64,000 nt of DNA. It comes from Flectobacillus rivi (GTDB lineage: Bacteria > Bacteroidota > Bacteroidia > Cytophagales > Spirosomataceae). Below are positions 41,765-50,706 of the stretch, piece after piece (position 1 is the first letter of the stretch; every line of letters begins with the position of its first letter). The notes below the pieces were generated by a model. That model saw only the letters and a list, made by a program, of their open reading frames with translations. It was not told where the DNA came from and did not search any database. The translations under genes and the position numbers were made by a program. The stretch lies in assembly GCF_030056655.1 (NCBI RefSeq), contig NZ_JASHIE010000004.1, positions 1 to 64,000 of the forward strand, read 5' to 3'.

Positions 41765-42361
41765 ATGTACACCCACATTAGAAAAGTAGTTTCACAATTC
41801 GTTTCGGACTTTACGAAGGAGGAGTTAGATTTAATTGAAAAGAATTTTTATCCAAAGAAACTAGGCAAGAATGAACATCTATTACAAATTGGAGAAGTGG
41901 CAAAGGAGGTGTTTTTCATTAATAAGGGTATCATGAGAAACTATGTTCCAGTTGTAAACAAGGGACAAATCACAAATTATTTTGCAGAGGAAAGTATGTT
42001 TAACACTTCGGCGGTGAGTTTTTTTACACAACAACCCTCATACGAAGCTGTTCAAGCAATTGAACCCTGCGAAGGTCTTGCTATTCAATTTGAAGATTTA
42101 CAAAAGTTGTATGACCGTTTTCACAATTGGGAACGATTGGGTCGGTTATTTTTACAAGCCATTCTGATACAGCAAGATTTACGTTTGCGATGGTTTATCG
42201 AGAAATCCGCTAATGAAAGGTACGAAGCTTTTTTGCAAACTTACCCTCATTTGATGCAACGTATTCCACAATATCACATTGCATCTTATCTGGGTATCAC
42301 CCCAGAATCGCTAAGTAGATTGCGTTCAAGAAGTCAAAAAATTTCGACAGATAAAATATGA
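41765..42361 (+). CDS. Crp/Fnr-family transcriptional regulator
   Basis: 198 aa. The cNMP-binding-like barrel spans about 20-120 (KKLGKNEHLLQIGEVAKEVFFINKGIMRNYV...EESMFNTSAVSFFTQQPSYEAVQAIEPC) and the C-terminus has a winged helix (RIPQYHIASYLGITPESLSRLRSRSQK). As in other Bacteroidetes Crp-like proteins the final helix reads ESLSRLR. The effector is unknown. It is a single-gene unit bounded by a terminator; the following FMN reductase might be one of its targets, but nothing proves that. Confidence 0.92.
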   Translation: MYTHIRKVVSQFVSDFTKEELDLIEKNFYPKKLGKNEHLLQIGEVAKEVFFINKGIMRNYVPVVNKGQITNYFAEESMFNTSAVSFFTQQPSYEAVQAIEPCEGLAIQFEDLQKLYDRFHNWERLGRLFLQAILIQQDLRLRWFIEKSANERYEAFLQTYPHLMQRIPQYHIASYLGITPESLSRLRSRSQKISTDKI

Positions 42362-42409
42362 TAAAATTCTTCCGAAATTGACACGCCCTTCTACACTTAA
42401 ACGGTTTTT

Positions 42410-42448
42410 GACCGCACTCTTCTTGTAAAGGTGCGGTCTATTTTTTTT
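42410..42448 (+). terminator. Rho-independent terminator
   Basis: 8-bp stem GACCGCAC/GTGCGGTC with a 13-nt loop and TATTTTTTTT, 49 nt after the Crp/Fnr stop. Confidence 0.9.
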
Positions 42449-42514
42449 AGATTGAACTAAAAACTTTCGCAGCAAATTAAAAGAACATAGACCTAAGATA
42501 AAACGCTATAAGCC

Positions 42515-43036
42515 TTGAAAAAAATCGTTGCTATTGTTGGCAGTGCCAGCGCCAACTCCTCTAACTTGAGTATCGTTAAGTATTTTGAATCTTTATGTTC
42601 ATCCGAAATTGAATTTGAGATTTTTGAAGACTTAAAACACTATCCTCACTTCAGCCCTGAGCTCTCTGTTGAAAATACACCTTCGGAGATAGTCAAGTTT
42701 CGAGAATCTATCATGCATTCAGATGGAGTGATTATTTGTACGCCCGAATACGTTTTTTCGATTCCGAGTGGTTTAAAAAATCTTTTAGAGTGGTCGGTGT
42801 CTACGGTTATTTTTTCAGATAAACCTGTTGGCTTAATTACGGCCTCTGCCAATGGAACAAAAGGACACGAAGAGCTACATTTAATTTTAAGTACATTAGG
42901 AGCATCACTTCATGACAACACTCAGCTGCTGATTCAGGGAGTAAAAGGGAAAATATCGCCAGAAGGGGACATTACGCATCAGGAGACGAAGAGATTATTG
43001 GAGGAGTTTATGAAAAATTTCTTAATCCCTAATTAG
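42515..43036 (+). CDS. NADPH-dependent FMN reductase
   Basis: 173 aa. TTG start; no earlier or nearby ATG fits (KKIVAIVGSASANSSNLSIVKYF follows at once). The flavodoxin-like fold shows the FMN phosphate loop GSASANSSN and TPEYVFSIPSGLKNLLEWSV, characteristic of the FMN-reductase family (chromate/azo/quinone reductases). It would use NAD(P)H to reduce FMN or small electron acceptors. A weak RBS precedes it. It is followed by the ABC-F gene after 49 nt with its own promoter box between them. Confidence 0.92.
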   Translation: MKKIVAIVGSASANSSNLSIVKYFESLCSSEIEFEIFEDLKHYPHFSPELSVENTPSEIVKFRESIMHSDGVIICTPEYVFSIPSGLKNLLEWSVSTVIFSDKPVGLITASANGTKGHEELHLILSTLGASLHDNTQLLIQGVKGKISPEGDITHQETKRLLEEFMKNFLIPN

Positions 43037-43073
43037 CATACACAGCGTTATCTATCAAGTCCACAATTTCCAC

Positions 43074-43081
43074 TATCTTTG
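43074..43081 (+). promoter_or_regulatory. Putative -7 promoter box at a very short distance from the start
   Basis: TATCTTTG, exact TAnnTTTG, only 4 nt before the ATG of the ABC-F gene. Transcription would begin at or next to the start codon. No TTTG at -33. Confidence 0.4.
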
Positions 43082-43085
43082 TGAT

Positions 43086-45017
43086 ATGTTATCTATTAAT
43101 AATTTATCATTCTATTTCGGGAGTCGCCCGATGTATTATGAAGCCAACTTACACATCAAACCTAAAGACAAAATCGGTTTGATTGGGGCTAACGGAACAG
43201 GGAAATCAACTCTTTTGCGCCTTATCTCAGGCGAATATCAGCCAGATGGTGGAAATATTTCAAAATCAGGCAATTGCACTATCGGGTTTTTGAATCAAGA
43301 CTTACTTTCTTATCAATCCGACGAATCTATCCTTTCGGTAGCCATGCAGGCTTTCGAACGTCAGAATTTCCTGCAAAAAGAAATCGACCGTATCCTGCAC
43401 AAAATGGAAACGAATTACGAGGATACTGATGTCGATAAATTAGCTAGAGTACAAGACGAATTTGATGCCTTGGGTGGATACACCATGCAGTCTGAAGCCG
43501 AAGCGATTCTGGAAGGTTTAGGGTTTACCACTGCCGATTTAAGTCAACCGCTTCGTACCTTTTCTGGGGGGTGGCGTATGCGTGTGATGCTTGCCAAATT
43601 ACTCTTGCAACGACCTTCGTTATTGATGCTCGATGAACCTACCAACCACCTTGACTTACCATCGATTGAGTGGGTAGAAAACTATATCAATAATTATGAA
43701 GGAGCTATCATCGTAGTATCTCACGACCGATATTTCTTGGATAATACCGTGAATACGATTGTGGAAGTCACTGGTTCTAAATTGATACAATATTCTGGAA
43801 ACTATACATTTTATGTGGAGGAAAAAGCCATGAGAAATGAAATCCAGAAAGGTGCTTACGAAAACCAGCAAGCTATGATTCGTCAGACAGAGCGTTTTAT
43901 TGAGCGTTTCAAGTCTAAAGCTACCAAAGCTCGTCAGGTACAATCACGTGTGAAATCATTAGCTCGTTTGGATGTAATTGATGATGTGATTGATGAAGCG
44001 GCAAAAGTGAATTTCAAATTCAACTTTGGCACCCAGCCTGGTCGCTTTATCATGAATCTGGAAGATGTAAGTAAAGCTTACGGTTCCAAACGTATTTTGA
44101 GTGGTACTAATGCGGTAATCGAACGTGGTGATAAAATTGCCTTAATTGGGGCAAACGGAAAAGGTAAATCAACCGTTTTACGAATCATTGCAGGTACCGA
44201 AAACCTCGATGGCGAACGCAAGCTCGGACATAATGTGATTGACTCCTTTTTTGCACAGCACCAACTTGAAAGTTTGGATGTCAATAATACTCTGTTGGAT
44301 GAACTAAAAATGGCAGGAACTGCCAAGCTAGAAACAGAATTAAGAAGTGTTTTAGGCTGTTTCTTGTTCACTGGCGAGGATGTTTTCAAGCGTATTAAGG
44401 TACTTTCTGGAGGAGAAAAATCACGAGTAGCCTTGGCGAAAGTGCTAATTTCAGAAGCCAACTTTTTACTACTTGATGAACCTACCAACCACCTCGACAT
44501 GATGTCGGTGAATATCCTGATTCAGGCATTACAACAATATGAAGGTAGTTATGTGGTGGTTTCTCACGACCGTTTCTTTGTTTCCGAAATTGCTAATAAA
44601 ATCTGGTATATTGAGGATGAACAAATCAAGGAATATCCTGGCACTTACGATGAATACGAAATCTGGCAAGCCGAGCGACAAGCCAATGCCGCACCTGCAC
44701 CAGTAGAGAAAAAAGCAGAAGCACCTAAGGTCGAAGCGAAAACTCAGGTAAGTGATTTTGCTAAAAAGGAAGCTCAAAAACAAATCAAAAAGCTGAATCA
44801 AAAAGTAAGCGATTTGGAAGATAAAATTTCGAAATTAGAAGAAAATAAAACTGATTTAGAACATCAATTGGGTGACCCTGCAATTTATAACGATAGTGCA
44901 GCGTTAGCCAAAGCAAATGCTTCATACCAAGAAGTTCAACAAAATTTAGCGCAAGCCAATCAGGATTGGGAATCTGCCATGATTGAACTAGAAGAGGTAG
45001 AAGCTAGCATAAACTAA
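43086..45017 (+). CDS. ABC-F family ATPase (Uup/YdiF-like)
   Basis: 643 aa with two ATPase domains. Domain 1: Walker A GANGTGKSTLL, signature FSGGWRMRV, Walker B LLMLDEPTNHLDLPSIEW. Domain 2: Walker A GANGKGKSTVL, signature LSGGEKSRVA, LLLDEPTNHLDMMS. Between them is the P-site tRNA interaction linker region (about 240-310, KSKATKARQVQSRVKSLARL). A C-terminal coiled coil (about 555-643, KKEAQKQIKKLNQKVSDLEDKI...) suggests the Uup-like group. It acts on ribosomes in the cytoplasm, not as a transporter. Confidence 0.95.
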   Translation: MLSINNLSFYFGSRPMYYEANLHIKPKDKIGLIGANGTGKSTLLRLISGEYQPDGGNISKSGNCTIGFLNQDLLSYQSDESILSVAMQAFERQNFLQKEIDRILHKMETNYEDTDVDKLARVQDEFDALGGYTMQSEAEAILEGLGFTTADLSQPLRTFSGGWRMRVMLAKLLLQRPSLLMLDEPTNHLDLPSIEWVENYINNYEGAIIVVSHDRYFLDNTVNTIVEVTGSKLIQYSGNYTFYVEEKAMRNEIQKGAYENQQAMIRQTERFIERFKSKATKARQVQSRVKSLARLDVIDDVIDEAAKVNFKFNFGTQPGRFIMNLEDVSKAYGSKRILSGTNAVIERGDKIALIGANGKGKSTVLRIIAGTENLDGERKLGHNVIDSFFAQHQLESLDVNNTLLDELKMAGTAKLETELRSVLGCFLFTGEDVFKRIKVLSGGEKSRVALAKVLISEANFLLLDEPTNHLDMMSVNILIQALQQYEGSYVVVSHDRFFVSEIANKIWYIEDEQIKEYPGTYDEYEIWQAERQANAAPAPVEKKAEAPKVEAKTQVSDFAKKEAQKQIKKLNQKVSDLEDKISKLEENKTDLEHQLGDPAIYNDSAALAKANASYQEVQQNLAQANQDWESAMIELEEVEASIN

Positions 45018-45107
45018 GGAATGATTGAGAGATTGGGTAAATTGATTCGAAACAGTCGCTCAATCATAGGCAGAACTACATCAAGGATTTTAAGAATCAT
45101 CTATTGG

Positions 45108-45199
45108 GGATATTAGATGTTGGATTTCGGAAGTGTAACTTACTGTATTTTGTAAAAAACAAAGGTATTTCATTTCCGAAATCAGAAATCCTCAATCCG
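45108..45199. repeat. Dispersed repeat family 2, copy B
   Basis: GGATATTAGATG, TGGATTTCGGA, TTTTGTAAAAAACAAAGGTATTT, TTTCCGAAATCAGAAATCC. It aligns with 18272-18368 over about 92 nt; TTTTGT/ACAAAA and GGATTTCGGA/TCCGAAATC make it partly self-complementary. Confidence 0.8.
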
Positions 45200-45267
45200 A
45201 AATTGCTTAAAAATTCACGTACGCTACTAAATCACCATTCCCTCATTTACCAATACTCCGTTGATCT

Positions 45268-46581
45268 ATGTCCAATATAATCCTATCTGCAAAGCCTGTT
45301 TTTGGTAAAAATTTACTGAAAACAGGCTTATTGCTTTTGATAAGTTTTGCAGTATTTGCTCAAAAAGACAAAACTTTGATTTATGATAATCAGATTTATG
45401 AGCCTTATATCAAAACACCCCTCCTCTACCCTTTTGACGGTACAAATAACGTACAGGCAACCTTGAATCCACCTGTGATTGGTCTAAATAACAACCAAAA
45501 TCTTAAACTAGAATTTGATTGTTTGAACCCTGCCGTCCAAAATTTTCGAGTAAAAATCTTTCATTGTAATGCCGACTGGCAACCTTCTACTCTCAACGAA
45601 ATTGAATATCTTTCTGAATATAATGATATTCCGATTTATGATTACTATAACTCTTTTGCTACCAAAATCCAATATAATCACTTTAGTTTGGTATTGCCTA
45701 AAGTACGTGTTTCGGGCAATTTTATCGTGATTGTTTACAAAAATCGGAATGAAAAAGATATAGTTCTGTCCAGAAGATTTCAAGTGTATGATAGTCGTGT
45801 AAGTGTCGGTGGAAAAATTGTTTTTTCTAATGTTCCTGACAAACGTCGTACACATCAGCAAGTCAATTTTGCGATTAATTATTCAGGCTACGAAATTCTT
45901 GACCCAAAGAATGACTTAAAAATAATTATTCGTCAAAACTTTCGAGACAATAAAACCCTCAAAAACCTTCAGCCTTTTATGGTTGATAATTTTAATAGAA
46001 AACTTGATTATCAGTTTTTTGATGGCGAAAATAGTATTGAAGGCATTAACGAATTTCGTCTATTTGATATTCGAAGTTCACAACAAAAATTGGTCGGCAT
46101 TTCCCATATTTTCTATGGAGATAAAGAAAATGTCTTTGAACTTTTTACTGATAAACCTCAAAATGGCTTGGCTTACGTGGACACAAAAGACTTTGACGGC
46201 ATGTTTGTGATTGATAATTACGAAACCAACAAAGGCGCCACCGAAGCAGACTATGTGAGGGTTAGTTTTCAGTTAAAAACTGATTCATTAATCAACAAAA
46301 AAGTATATATTTTGGGTGCTTACAACGATTGGAAGCTCAATGAAACCAATCAAATGCATTATGTTCCCGAAAGTAGCGCTTACGAATCTTTTATTCAGCT
46401 CAAACAAGGTATTTATAATTTTCAGTATATTACTGTAGACAATAAAGGAATTATAAACGAACGTGATATTGAAGGTAGTCATTCACAAACTGAAAACTCG
46501 TATGAAATCTTTGTATATCACCAATCTATAGGTGGACGAGCAGATAGTTTGGTAGGTTATTCGCTCATCAAATCAAGGTAG
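45268..46581 (+). CDS. DUF5103 protein (type IX secretion plug-like)
   Basis: 437 aa with an N-terminal export signal (LLKTGLLLLISFAVFAQ). DUF5103 landmarks: DNQIYEPYIKTPLLYP, LEFDCLNPAVQNFRVKIFHCNADWQPSTLNEIEYLSEYNDIPI, and near the C-terminus a starch-binding-like DYVRVSFQLKTDSLINKKVYILGAYNDWKL...MHY, then YNFQYITVD. The family now has members described as the plug of the T9SS Sprp/SprA translocon. That role is established for Flavobacterium proteins of this family and is inferred here. It is followed by the OmpA lipoprotein after 72 nt. Confidence 0.88.
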   Translation: MSNIILSAKPVFGKNLLKTGLLLLISFAVFAQKDKTLIYDNQIYEPYIKTPLLYPFDGTNNVQATLNPPVIGLNNNQNLKLEFDCLNPAVQNFRVKIFHCNADWQPSTLNEIEYLSEYNDIPIYDYYNSFATKIQYNHFSLVLPKVRVSGNFIVIVYKNRNEKDIVLSRRFQVYDSRVSVGGKIVFSNVPDKRRTHQQVNFAINYSGYEILDPKNDLKIIIRQNFRDNKTLKNLQPFMVDNFNRKLDYQFFDGENSIEGINEFRLFDIRSSQQKLVGISHIFYGDKENVFELFTDKPQNGLAYVDTKDFDGMFVIDNYETNKGATEADYVRVSFQLKTDSLINKKVYILGAYNDWKLNETNQMHYVPESSAYESFIQLKQGIYNFQYITVDNKGIINERDIEGSHSQTENSYEIFVYHQSIGGRADSLVGYSLIKSR

Positions 46582-46653
46582 AATTATAACAACTAAAGGC
46601 ACAAAACCCATTATTTATTAAGTCCAAATTCACTCAATAATTATATCCGTCTT

Positions 46654-47991
46654 ATGAAAAAATTTCTCATTATTTTAGGATTTGTTCCATTATTCCAAAG
46701 CTGTGTAAGTATGCAACCAAGCGGAGGATATGGAGGTACAGATAGCGGAAATAGTGGTGGCAATCAATATCCGACTCAAACACCAACACCTCAAAGGTCA
46801 AATACGAGTATCAGAATCAATAATGTTCGTCTGACCAATCAATATACCATTTTGGACATGAGTTTCAGAAACTCAGACCCAACTACGCGCGACCCACAAA
46901 CAGGTCGTGTGAGTACAGTCCCTATTGCGATTAGTGCTGAGTCACGATTGCTAGCTTCTAATGGTAGATCATTTCGATTTATCAAATCTGAGGGTATTAC
47001 AATTGCTCCTCAAATGACACAGGTTTCGGCACAGCAAGAAGTAAATTTTAGTGTCTATTATGAAAGATTAAATCCAGGGATTGAGATTTTCGACCTATTT
47101 GAGTGCGAAGATAGCAATGGGACGGAATGTTGGAATTCTTACAATATTCGAGTGAGTAATCCTGCGACTTCACAGAATTATCCGCAACAACCCAACAATA
47201 CCCAAACCTATCCAAATAATACACCAACGTATCCGAACAACACGCCAAGTTATCCTTCCAATACGCCTTCGATTCCAGCACCGAGTGGCTCAAACGGTAC
47301 CCCTACCAAAAAGCCAAAATCTGGAAAAGTAGGTGAAGTGGATAACAGTACCAAACCAACTGAAACAAATACCATTTTGGTAATGGGAATTGTACGTGAT
47401 GCAAAAAGCAAAAAAGCAGTGAGTGCAACCATTAATTTTGTACAAACCAATAACAATAAAAAAGTCGACTCTACTCAAAGTTTTGTGAGCACAGGAATTT
47501 ATCGCTCTAATCTGGCTGCAAATCAATCTTTTGTGATTACTGCTTATGCTAGAGGTTATGCCACCTTTACTGAAACAATTGATTTGAGCAAATTAGCTGT
47601 TAATGGCAAATTAAACAAAGATATTTACCTAAACCCACTGGCTGTAGGTGACAAAATCACGTTGCAGAATATCAATTTTGAACTATCAAAGTCAGATTTA
47701 CTACCTGCCTCTTATGTTGAGCTAGACAAAGTAGTAACCATGATGCAGGATTTTCCACAAATGGAAATCAGACTCGAAGGACATACAGATGTAGTAGGTG
47801 ACCCCGATGCCAATCAGGAGCTTTCAGAGGAAAGAGTTGAATCATGTAAGAATTATTTAGTCAAAAAAGGAATAGCACCAGCTCGTATCCAAACAATTGG
47901 TTATGGTAGTTCAAAACCCATTATCAAAAGTGGAACAGAAGAACAACGCAAAGTAAACAGACGTGTAGAGATGAGTGTTTTGAAGATGTAA
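46654..47991 (+). CDS. OmpA-family lipoprotein with carboxypeptidase-regulatory-like domain
   Basis: 445 aa. Lipoprotein signal with lipobox FQSC (Cys18 region). After an N-terminal beta domain (about 50-160, RINNVRLTNQYTILDMSF) is a Pro/Asn/Thr/Tyr-rich linker of repeated 'NNTPxYP' units. Next is a CarboxypepD_reg-like domain (VMGIVRDAKSKKAVSATINFV), and then the OmpA C-terminal peptidoglycan-binding domain (NFELSKSDLLPASYVELDKV ... IRLEGHTDVVGD ... LSEERVESCKNYLVKKGIAPARIQTIGYGSSKP). It ties the outer membrane to peptidoglycan. A very strong terminator follows. Confidence 0.93.
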   Translation: MKKFLIILGFVPLFQSCVSMQPSGGYGGTDSGNSGGNQYPTQTPTPQRSNTSIRINNVRLTNQYTILDMSFRNSDPTTRDPQTGRVSTVPIAISAESRLLASNGRSFRFIKSEGITIAPQMTQVSAQQEVNFSVYYERLNPGIEIFDLFECEDSNGTECWNSYNIRVSNPATSQNYPQQPNNTQTYPNNTPTYPNNTPSYPSNTPSIPAPSGSNGTPTKKPKSGKVGEVDNSTKPTETNTILVMGIVRDAKSKKAVSATINFVQTNNNKKVDSTQSFVSTGIYRSNLAANQSFVITAYARGYATFTETIDLSKLAVNGKLNKDIYLNPLAVGDKITLQNINFELSKSDLLPASYVELDKVVTMMQDFPQMEIRLEGHTDVVGDPDANQELSEERVESCKNYLVKKGIAPARIQTIGYGSSKPIIKSGTEEQRKVNRRVEMSVLKM

Positions 47992-48007
47992 ATCTGAGAA
48001 ATTTTAC

Positions 48008-48055
48008 TACCAATAAAAAATGACGGCTCTTGAGAGCCGTCATTTTTTATTGGTA
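48008..48055. terminator. Bidirectional terminator, perfect 23-bp stem
   Basis: Arms 48008-48030 and 48033-48055 are perfectly complementary (core TGACGGCTCT/AGAGCCGTCA flanked by A- and T-runs), separated by 2 nt. It lies between convergent OmpA-lipoprotein and ychF genes. Confidence 0.95.
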
Positions 48056-48160
48056 AATATTTTATACTCAGTAGCAGGAACTAATATCTCTGTAACAATT
48101 GCCCTCTAATTTTGAGTACTCAAATAACTGATATACTATTAACTAATAACTTTCTATTAT

Positions 48161-49267
48161 CTACACATTGAAGCGGAAGTGCATAATATCACCGTCAGCA
48201 ACTACATATTCCTTACCTTCTACGTTCATTTTACCTGCTTCTTTACAAGCTGCTTCAGTTTTATATTGCTGATAATCAGACAATTTAATTACTTCCGCAC
48301 GAATAAAGCCACGCTCAAAATCAGTGTGAATAACACCTGCTGCTGCTGGTGCTTTCCATCCTTTTTGGATAGTCCATGCACGAACTTCTTTCACACCTGC
48401 CGTGAAATAGGTAATCAAGTTCAACAAAGCATAAGACGCACGAATCAATTGAGAAAGACCTGACTCTTTCAAGCCATATTCTTCCAAAAACATTTGACGT
48501 TCATCCAAATCTTCAATTTCTGAGATTTGAGACTCAACCGAAGCACAAATTACAATTACTTGAGCATTTTCGTCAGCAACTGCTGCTTTCAACTCTTCCA
48601 CGTATTCGTTTGTACCAGATTGAATCGAAGTCTCATCAACGTTTGCTACATAAATAACTGGTTTATCAGTCAATAAGAACAAATCACCAATAGCTTCTTC
48701 TTTCAAATCAGCATCTAAGTCTTGTACTGTTCTTGCAGACTTACCCATTTCCAAAGTTGACTTGTATTGGCTCAACGCTCCTACAATCTGTCTTGCTTTG
48801 GCATCACCAGCTTTGGCTGCACGTTCAAACTTTTGTAATTTTTTATCTACTGACTCAAGATCTTTCAATTGAAGCTCAAGGTCAATAATTTCTTTGTCAG
48901 AAACTGGGCTAACACGACCTTCTACGTGTACGATATTGTCATCATTGAAACAACGTACTACGTGAATGATAGCATCAACCTCACGGATATTTGCCAAAAA
49001 TTTGTTACCCAAACCAGCACCTTGAGAAGCACCTTTCACCAAACCTGCAATATCTACAAACTCGATTACAGTTGGCAACACACGTTGTGGATTTACCAAT
49101 TGTTCGAGTACTTGAAGACGTTCATCTGGAACAGTCACAACACCTACGTTGGGCTCGATGGTACAGAAAGGATAGTTGGCCGCTTCGGCTTTATTAGAAG
49201 AAATTGCACTAAACAAAGTAGATTTTCCGACGTTCGGCAAACCTACGATACCGCATTTTAAACCCAT
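48161..49267 (-). CDS. ychF: Redox-regulated ATPase YchF (Obg-family P-loop protein)
   Basis: 368 aa from the methionine of MGLKCGIVGLPNVGKSTLF. An upstream in-frame ATG at 49372 falls inside the promoter and is rejected. P-loop GLPNVGKST, switch NYPFCTIEPNVGVV, DIAGLVKGASQGAGLGNKFLANIREVDAIIHVVRCF, and a C-terminal TGS domain (FTAGVKEVRAWTIQKGWKAPAAAGVIHTDFERGFIRAEV). YchF/OLA1 proteins prefer ATP over GTP because the G4 motif is altered (here TLANVDE type: IYVANVDE). It interacts with ribosomes and the oxidative stress response. Confidence 0.97.
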   Translation of the reverse strand: MGLKCGIVGLPNVGKSTLFSAISSNKAEAANYPFCTIEPNVGVVTVPDERLQVLEQLVNPQRVLPTVIEFVDIAGLVKGASQGAGLGNKFLANIREVDAIIHVVRCFNDDNIVHVEGRVSPVSDKEIIDLELQLKDLESVDKKLQKFERAAKAGDAKARQIVGALSQYKSTLEMGKSARTVQDLDADLKEEAIGDLFLLTDKPVIYVANVDETSIQSGTNEYVEELKAAVADENAQVIVICASVESQISEIEDLDERQMFLEEYGLKESGLSQLIRASYALLNLITYFTAGVKEVRAWTIQKGWKAPAAAGVIHTDFERGFIRAEVIKLSDYQQYKTEAACKEAGKMNVEGKEYVVADGDIMHFRFNV

Positions 49268-49341
49268 TGAAGTTTTGTTATTGATAGGGCCAAGAGAAAC
49301 AAATTCATCTTGGCGTTTTAAATTCTTTGATTTTGGAGGTG

Positions 49342-49373
49342 CAAAGTTACATGAATATTCCTGTAACAACAAA
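49342..49373 (-). promoter_or_regulatory. Bacteroidetes-type promoter of ychF
   Basis: On the minus strand TTTG (49373-49370), 20-nt spacer, TAACTTTG (49349-49342). Both boxes are exact. The start codon is 75 nt downstream. The -33 box overlaps the T-run of the upstream gene's terminator. Confidence 0.75.
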
Positions 49374-49396
49374 AAGCCTCTGAAAAATCAGAGGCT
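49366..49396 (-). terminator. Terminator of the PUR-family gene
   Basis: 9-bp stem AGCCTCTGA/TCAGAGGCT with a 4-nt loop, followed on the minus strand by TTTTTGTTG. It lies about 140 nt after the PUR-family stop and abuts the ychF promoter. Confidence 0.85.
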
Positions 49397-49534
49397 AAGT
49401 CTTTTTAGAGAGCATACTAAGTAGAAAAGGTCAATAGTGTAGCAAGTACAGCGTCTTACATAGAGCTGCTCTCTTACGATTCATCATAGCTTGGGTACAC
49501 TAGAATAAATTTGACCTAGCATTCAATTTTCTGC

Positions 49535-49852
49535 CTACTCCCACTTTAGTTCACTACCAAAACCTTCGTCTTCTTCACGGTTGAACTGTGAAAAATCTAC
49601 ATCTGGTAACAGTTCATGCTTCACATGATCTACAGCTTCTCTTAAACCTTCCAAAAACTTATCGAAGTCCTCTTTGTACAAGAACATCTTGTGTTTTTCG
49701 TAAGCAAAGCCATCATCTTTTTGGTAGCGACGACTTTCAGTGATGGTAATGTAATAGTCGTTTGAGCGAGTTGATTTCACATCGAAGAAATACGTCCTTT
49801 TCCCCGCTCTAATGCGTTTTGAAAACAATTCTTCTCTTTCTCTTTCTTCCAC
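49535..49852 (-). CDS. PUR-family DNA/RNA-binding protein (DUF3276)
   Basis: 105 aa. The full protein matches the small bacterial PUR-alpha-like family: ELFSKRIRAGKRTYFFDVKSTRSNDYYITITESRRY, then KHKMFLYKEDFDKFLEGLREAVDHVK. One PUR repeat forms a whirly-like fold that binds single-stranded nucleic acid as a dimer. This protein is characteristic of Bacteroidetes and spirochaetes and supports the taxonomic call. No partner genes are adjacent. It ends with an acidic tail. Confidence 0.95.
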   Translation of the reverse strand: MEEREREELFSKRIRAGKRTYFFDVKSTRSNDYYITITESRRYQKDDGFAYEKHKMFLYKEDFDKFLEGLREAVDHVKHELLPDVDFSQFNREEDEGFGSELKWE

Positions 49853-50020
49853 TGTACTATTAAAATTTAGGGTTTATGGATTGGTAAAAGTAAAAATTTT
49901 ATTGATTCTAACAAAAAAATCGAATAAAATAAAATTTGCATTTTGGACTTTTAAACTAAATATTTACCAATAAAAATATAACAAAACCAATAAATATTTT
50001 TATTTTGATTCCAAAAAGCA

Positions 50021-50028
50021 TAGATTTG
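50021..50028 (+). promoter_or_regulatory. Putative -7 promoter box of the RlpA gene
   Basis: TAGATTTG, an exact TAnnTTTG match 72 nt before the start codon. The region is very T-rich, and no well-spaced TTTG is seen at -33. Confidence 0.4.
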
Positions 50029-50100
50029 TAATTAGTGCCTTTTTCCAGTAATAACTAACTCTTTCGCACACATTCATCAAGTATATACTAATCACTTACA

Positions 50101-50706
50101 ATGAAGAAACAACACTTTGGAATTCTCAAGATTTCGTTGATTCTATCAGTAGCCTCCACTGCAAGTGCACAAAAATTAGGCGACGAATCGTATGGAATTG
50201 CCTCTTTTTATGCTAATAATTTTTATAACAAACCGACATCCACTGGTGAGATTTTGAAAGAAAATCAATATACAGCGGCCCACATGACCCTACCCTTTGG
50301 AACCATGTTGGAGGTGACTAATCTTGCCAACAAACGCTTTGTAATTGTACGCATCAACGACCGTGGGCCTTACAAACCCGGTCGTATTATTGACCTCACT
50401 GAGAATCCTGCTAAGTGGCTCAAAATGAGAAAGGACGGTTTGACTAATGTGCGATTAAAAGTTGTAGGATTTGATGGAGATATTATGCTAGAATCTTATG
50501 ACTCTTTGCGCGTAGTAGCCACCCCTAAGTTGGAATCTAAATATTATCAAAAACCTATTCTTCAACATACAAAATACTACCGTTTGCGAAAAAATTGGCA
50601 CAAACGTAAATATCCTCATCTCAAAAAGAGACGCTTAAAAGTAAACTCTTATCTACGAAAATTAGCTAGAAATAGAAAAGCTGAACAAAAAAGTAAGTCA
50701 AAATAA
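50101..50706 (+). CDS. RlpA-family septal ring lytic transglycosylase-like protein
   Basis: 201 aa with a signal peptide (ISLILSVASTASAQ). A double-psi beta-barrel domain (about 35-120): YGIASFYANNFYNKPTSTGEILKENQYTAAHMTLPFGTMLEVTNLANKRFVIVRINDRGPYKPGRIIDLTENPAKWL. The catalytic-type His and Asp (AAHMTLPFG and NDRGPY) are there. There is no SPOR domain, but a highly basic C-terminal tail (about 165-201, HKRKYPHLKKRRLKVNSYLRKLARNRK) that could bind the wall or nucleic acid. Related RlpA proteins cleave denuded glycan strands at the septum. Confidence 0.88.
   Translation: MKKQHFGILKISLILSVASTASAQKLGDESYGIASFYANNFYNKPTSTGEILKENQYTAAHMTLPFGTMLEVTNLANKRFVIVRINDRGPYKPGRIIDLTENPAKWLKMRKDGLTNVRLKVVGFDGDIMLESYDSLRVVATPKLESKYYQKPILQHTKYYRLRKNWHKRKYPHLKKRRLKVNSYLRKLARNRKAEQKSKSK

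Noticed and set aside
44078..44500. 140-codon minus-strand frame inside the ABC-F gene
   Set aside because: Opposite the second ATPase domain; composition mirrors the sense codons.
45508..45861. 117-codon minus-strand frame inside the DUF5103 gene
   Set aside because: Antisense shadow; no signals for transcription or translation.
46654..47991. Pro/Asn/Thr-rich repeats of the OmpA lipoprotein as a CRISPR or tandem-repeat array
   Set aside because: They are in-frame linker codons within a normal lipoprotein; spacing and sequence do not fit CRISPR repeats. No CRISPR array was seen in the window.
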